This document shows positions 60,506 through 64,000 of a DNA stretch of 64,000 bases, in pieces; position 1 is the first letter of the stretch; every line of letters starts with the position of its first letter. This DNA is from Enterococcus faecalis (GTDB lineage: Bacteria > Bacillota > Bacilli > Lactobacillales > Enterococcaceae). Position numbers and translations under genes: made by a program. The notes below the pieces were generated by a model. It was not told the origin of the DNA, made no database searches, and saw only the letters and a program-made list of their open reading frames with translations. The stretch lies in NCBI RefSeq assembly GCF_029024925.1, contig NZ_CP118962.1, positions 1,892,001-1,956,000 on the forward strand, read 5' to 3'.

Positions 60506-63500
60506 TTACTCTTCTTTTTCTTTGTTTCTCTTTATAACATAGAGAATTAATACAATTAAGATCAGTCCTACACCCAGATATGCAAATATTTTTTGGACTT
60601 TTTCTCCTGTTTTTGGTAAATAGGATGATTTAGACGTTTCTTTCTTGTTTATGGCAATTTCATTTTTACTATTTTTTGTAGGTTTGTTCTGGTCTGTAAC
60701 AACTTTTTTTGTTTCCTTTTTATTTTTCGCTGGTTCTTCGGGTGTAATAGGCACCTCTGGTTCTTCGGGCGGATTAACTGTGTCATCTACTTTGGCTTTG
60801 TTGAGAATTGTTTCGCCCGCTTTGGCTTCTTCATTAACAATCACTTTGAAGCGAATACTCCGCTCTTTTGTATCAGTGATACTTGGGTATTCCGCCGTGA
60901 TTATGCCGTTGGCTTCTTTCAAGCTGGTAGGTTTTGGTGCATCACCGACACTTGTTAGGCTATCTTTGACATACGTCAATCCTTTTGGTAGTTGGTCTGT
61001 GATAACTACTTTGTTTAGGATGCCATTTTCGATAGTGTTGCGGAAGCTAATGGTGTATTCGATTGCTTCCCCTAGTTTTGGTTTGGCGTTATTAACGGTT
61101 TTTGTTGCGGTTAGTTTGCCTTCTTTTATTCGAGGTGTGATTGGTTCTTCGGGTGTAATGGGTACCTCTGGTTCTTCGGGCGGATTAACTGTGTCATCTA
61201 CTTTGGCTTTGTTAAGAATTGTTTCGCCCGCTTTGGCTTCTTCATTAACAATCACTTTGAAGCGAATACTCCGCTCTTTTGTATCAGTGATACTTGGGTA
61301 TTCCGCTGTGATTGTGCCATTAGTTTCTTTCAAGCTGGTTGGCTTTGGTTCATCGCCGACACTTGTTAGACTATCTTTGACATACGTCAGTCCTTTGGGT
61401 AGTTGGTCTGTGATAACTACTTTGTTTAGGACGCCATTTTCGATGGTGTTGCGGAAGCTGATTGTGTACTCGATTTCTTCCCCTAGTTTTGGTTTGGCGT
61501 TATTAACGGTTTTTGTAGCGGCTAGTTTGCCTGCTTTCGCTTCTGGTACCACAGGCACCTCTGGTTCTTCGGGCGGATTAACTGTGTCATCTACTTTGGC
61601 TTTGTTAAGAATTGTTTCGCCCGCTTTGGCTTCTTCGTTAACGATCACTTTGAAGCGAATACTCCGCTCTTTTGTATCAGTGATACTTGGGTATTCCGCT
61701 GTGATTGTGCCATTAGTTTCTTTCAAACTGATTGGCTTGGGTTCATCACCGACACTTGTTAGGCTATCTTTGACATATGTCAGTCCTTTGGGTAGTTGGT
61801 CTGTGATAACTACTTTGTTTAGGATGCCATTTTCGATGGTGTTGCGGAAGCTAATTGTGTACTCGATAGTTTCGCCTAGTTTTGGTTTGGCGTTATTAAC
61901 GGTTTTTGTAGCGGCTAGTTTGCCTGCTTTCGCTTCTGGTACCACAGGCACCTCTGGTTCTTCGGGCGGATTAACTGTGTCATCTACTTTGGCTTTGTTG
62001 AGAATTGTTTCGCCCGCTTTGGCTTCTTCATTAACAATCACTTTGAAGCGAATACTCCGCTCTTTTGTATCAGTGATACTTGGGTATTCCGCCGTGATTA
62101 TGCCGTTGGTTTCTTTCAAGCTGGTTGGCTTGGGTTCATCACCGACACTTGTTAGGCTATCTTTGACATACGTCAGTCCTTTTGGTAGTTGGTCTGTGAT
62201 AACCACTTTGTTTAAGACGCCATTTTCGACAGTGTTGCGGAAGCTAATGGTGTACTCGATAGTTTCGCCTAGTTTTGGTTTAGCGTTATTAACGGTTTTT
62301 GTTGCGGTTAATTTGCCAGTTACTTGTTCGTCCGCAATTTTTGCTTCTACTATATTAGAAGTTTCGTTGACTTTTGCAGATGTTAAAATATCTACTGCCT
62401 CAACGGTTGCGCTATTAGGCACTAATTCATTTGCTTTTGCTCGTTCATTTATCTGCGCTTTAAATTCGTAAATTGTTTCAGCTGTATCAGCTTTGTAGCT
62501 ACCTCCTTGTGTAGCAGTTGCACCATTGCCAACACGGACTATAATTTGTTTATTGGTTGCATCATATTCTGCTTGATCATCGCCTGAAGCATCCGTTTTT
62601 TCACCAGAATTTGGTCCACTAATAATTTTTAAAGAGCCTGGCAAATAATTTAAGCGACCATCTAGTGCATCCTTCGAAACTGAATTTATCGCTTCTGAAT
62701 CAGCTTTTGTATTTTTTAGTGAGACACGATACGTGATTGTTTCACCAACTTTGTAAGTTTCTTTTGGTTCCACAATTTCTTTCTTAATTTCAAATTCAGG
62801 TGTTTCTGCGTTTACAGCAAAACCAATCGCATTCGTAGAATAATCGTCACCACTACTTGTTGTTCTAAAATTAATTTGGTTTTGTCCAGCATTTAAAACA
62901 CCTTCGGGAATTGCCATACGATCGATATCAATATCTAAAAAATTAGGATAATCCGGCGCAAATTTCCCTGGATACTTGTCTACCATATGTTCATCGTTAT
63001 CTGTCACAGTTGCGTTCATAGCATTGTTAACTGGATTGAGCGTGTTCGAAATATTTACCCAAGTTCCTGCGCTATTTTTAATTTGTGCGTTGTCTCCAGT
63101 CCAGTATTTATCTCCTTGAACAGTAAACCAGGTCACAATTGGATCAAGCTTTCCTTGTTTTGCTGTTAAAAAGTTGCTCATAGTAAATTCATTATTAGTT
63201 CCAGCAGCATTGCCACGTGCTCCATAGTAAATACTAAAAGCTCTTGACTTACTTGCCTGATCCTTTGTAACAACAAACAAACTCCAACCACTAAAGTTAT
63301 AATATTGATATTGACCATTTAAACTACTTGTCATAGGAATATCTGCTAACGTATAACTTCCTGTCGCACTTTTATCCCCTTGTAAAATTGAAGTTACATC
63401 TGCATAATTAGAAAATCCAGTATTATTGTATCCGAAACGTTGTCCTGGGTTTGTTGCATCTTGATCGATACGATGGTACCTTTGGGGCGAAACACGCTGT

Positions 63501-64000
63501 ACGGTTCCATTTGGTGTTGTAAATTGAACTGGTGCACTAATTTCTTCATCAGAAAGATTTGTTCCGTAAGCAGGGCCTTTATATCTAGAGGCACTCCAAA
63601 ATAAGCCCGCCCAAGCAATCTCTTTTGCACCATTTAAATCAATATAAGCCCGACTAGAGTTATACGTATTTGGATCATTGTCAACATCTGCAAATTCTAA
63701 AGGAAAATTGTTAATTGCATAACCACTACTTGCTCCTCGTGTGTTTAAAAATGTTTGCGCAGCCCCCGTATTTTCATTCGCAATTTTTAAGTTGGTATTT
63801 CCCGTTGAAAAAAGTTCTCCTCTATGAACGCTTTGATAAATCGGTGTATTAAACCCCCGACCAGGTGTTGGTGGCACTAACGGACCAGTAGGTTGCGCCT
63901 TTAATGGAGGTTGCTCAGGACTTTCGGTAGCCTGCGTTAGTGCTGTCTCTTGAATACTTTCTGTCGCCTTTCCTGCTTCAGGCTTTGTTTCGTTACTAGT
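60506..64000 (-). CDS. LPXTG surface protein with four isopeptide-type repeats, 5' truncated by the window
   Basis: At least 1164 codons; the frame is still open at 64000, so signal peptide and start are outside. The N-terminal visible part is Pro/Thr/Glu-rich, then a ~380-residue beta-rich domain (GAKEIAWAGLFWSASRYKGP-type), a DUF11-like unit, and four ~130-residue near-identical repeats starting TATKTVNNAKPKLGE and ending KAKVDDTVNPPEEP. C-terminus: LPKTG, membrane helix and KRNKEKEE, for sortase anchoring. Lys, Asp/Glu and Asn positions fit self-formed isopeptide bonds. Resembles E. faecalis EF2224-type MSCRAMMs from memory. Probable adhesin. Confidence 0.9.
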   Translation of the reverse strand, partial: TSNETKPEAGKATESIQETALTQATESPEQPPLKAQPTGPLVPPTPGRGFNTPIYQSVHRGELFSTGNTNLKIANENTGAAQTFLNTRGASSGYAINNFPLEFADVDNDPNTYNSSRAYIDLNGAKEIAWAGLFWSASRYKGPAYGTNLSDEEISAPVQFTTPNGTVQRVSPQRYHRIDQDATNPGQRFGYNNTGFSNYADVTSILQGDKSATGSYTLADIPMTSSLNGQYQYYNFSGWSLFVVTKDQASKSRAFSIYYGARGNAAGTNNEFTMSNFLTAKQGKLDPIVTWFTVQGDKYWTGDNAQIKNSAGTWVNISNTLNPVNNAMNATVTDNDEHMVDKYPGKFAPDYPNFLDIDIDRMAIPEGVLNAGQNQINFRTTSSGDDYSTNAIGFAVNAETPEFEIKKEIVEPKETYKVGETITYRVSLKNTKADSEAINSVSKDALDGRLNYLPGSLKIISGPNSGEKTDASGDDQAEYDATNKQIIVRVGNGATATQGGSYKADTAETIYEFKAQINERAKANELVPNSATVEAVDILTSAKVNETSNIVEAKIADEQVTGKLTATKTVNNAKPKLGETIEYTISFRNTVENGVLNKVVITDQLPKGLTYVKDSLTSVGDEPKPTSLKETNGIITAEYPSITDTKERSIRFKVIVNEEAKAGETILNKAKVDDTVNPPEEPEVPVVPEAKAGKLAATKTVNNAKPKLGETIEYTISFRNTIENGILNKVVITDQLPKGLTYVKDSLTSVGDEPKPISLKETNGTITAEYPSITDTKERSIRFKVIVNEEAKAGETILNKAKVDDTVNPPEEPEVPVVPEAKAGKLAATKTVNNAKPKLGEEIEYTISFRNTIENGVLNKVVITDQLPKGLTYVKDSLTSVGDEPKPTSLKETNGTITAEYPSITDTKERSIRFKVIVNEEAKAGETILNKAKVDDTVNPPEEPEVPITPEEPITPRIKEGKLTATKTVNNAKPKLGEAIEYTISFRNTIENGILNKVVITDQLPKGLTYVKDSLTSVGDAPKPTSLKEANGIITAEYPSITDTKERSIRFKVIVNEEAKAGETILNKAKVDDTVNPPEEPEVPITPEEPAKNKKETKKVVTDQNKPTKNSKNEIAINKKETSKSSYLPKTGEKVQKIFAYLGVGLILIVLILYVIKRNKEKEE
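60730..62330. repeat. four tandem ~390-412 bp repeats in the adhesin gene
   Basis: Units begin near 62310, 61915, 61525 and 61115 (minus-strand direction) and are nearly identical, differing in a few third-position and linker bases; the last linker adds PITPEEPITPRIKE. Such DNA-level identity implies recent duplication or gene conversion and allows copy-number change. Confidence 0.9.

Noticed and set aside
60645..62471. 608-codon open frame antisense to the adhesin
   Set aside because: Consists of four near-identical translations of the repeat units on the opposite strand, Ser/Val/Leu-rich and without a ribosome site; the sense strand has LPXTG and conserved domains.

Overview
The window looks like low-GC Firmicutes chromosome, most probably Enterococcus faecalis. 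The right third carries tadA, a small SRP RNA, a trehalose-type PTS, a GH92/YesMN-type sugar locus and a large LPXTG surface protein, an order I associate from memory with the V583 EF2213-EF2224 neighbourhood (not verified). The left two thirds are a siphovirus-type prophage.

Layout. 1-699: 3' end of a polytopic membrane protein resembling GtrII-type glucosyltransferases. About 760-40,750: a near-complete temperate phage. Reading leftward on the minus strand from the lysogeny switch at 36.8 kb it has cro, an antirepressor, a run of tiny overlapping genes, ERF annealing protein, HNH nuclease, replisome organiser, methyltransferase, YopX, nuclease and ASCH-type genes. An ArpU-type late regulator follows (26.95-27.37 kb). 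Then comes an accessory block (22.7-26.9 kb) with a tRNA-Asn, a ParB-like/Mom DNA-modification pair and a nucleotide-enzyme-like (NDT/TIR-like) protein with its own promoter. The packaging, head, neck and tail genes follow, ending in baseplate, holin, an exported GH25 endolysin, a second ArpU-like gene and a second lysin (M23 plus glucosaminidase). On the plus strand the lysogeny arm holds the CI-like repressor, an ImmA-like protein, two lipoproteins, a small basic protein and a tyrosine integrase that ends beside the host SRP RNA gene.

40.8-64 kb is host: ffs, tadA, a PucR-like regulator, PhzF, a zinc membrane peptidase, a nucleoid-associated protein, a sugar PTS with twin GntR/TreR-like operators, VOC and SRPBCC proteins, a FUSC membrane protein and GH92 alpha-mannosidase. 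Next is a six-gene operon of two permeases, binding lipoprotein, DUF624, YesM-type kinase and YesN-type regulator, then a CPBP protease and a repeat-rich LPKTG adhesin cut by the window end. GH92 plus the ABC and two-component genes fit foraging of mannose-containing glycans.

Most interesting: (i) a canonical A AAA AAA slippery heptamer at the major capsid stop codon that would add a 21-residue tail homologous to the C-terminus of the tail tube protein; (ii) a ParB-like protein ending in a Cys-rich knuckle and overlapping a Mom-family gene; (iii) the NDT/TIR-like moron; (iv) a lone phage tRNA-Asn among terminators and long inverted repeats; (v) terminator-like hairpins throughout the late operon; (vi) a duplicated lysis module with a second regulator.
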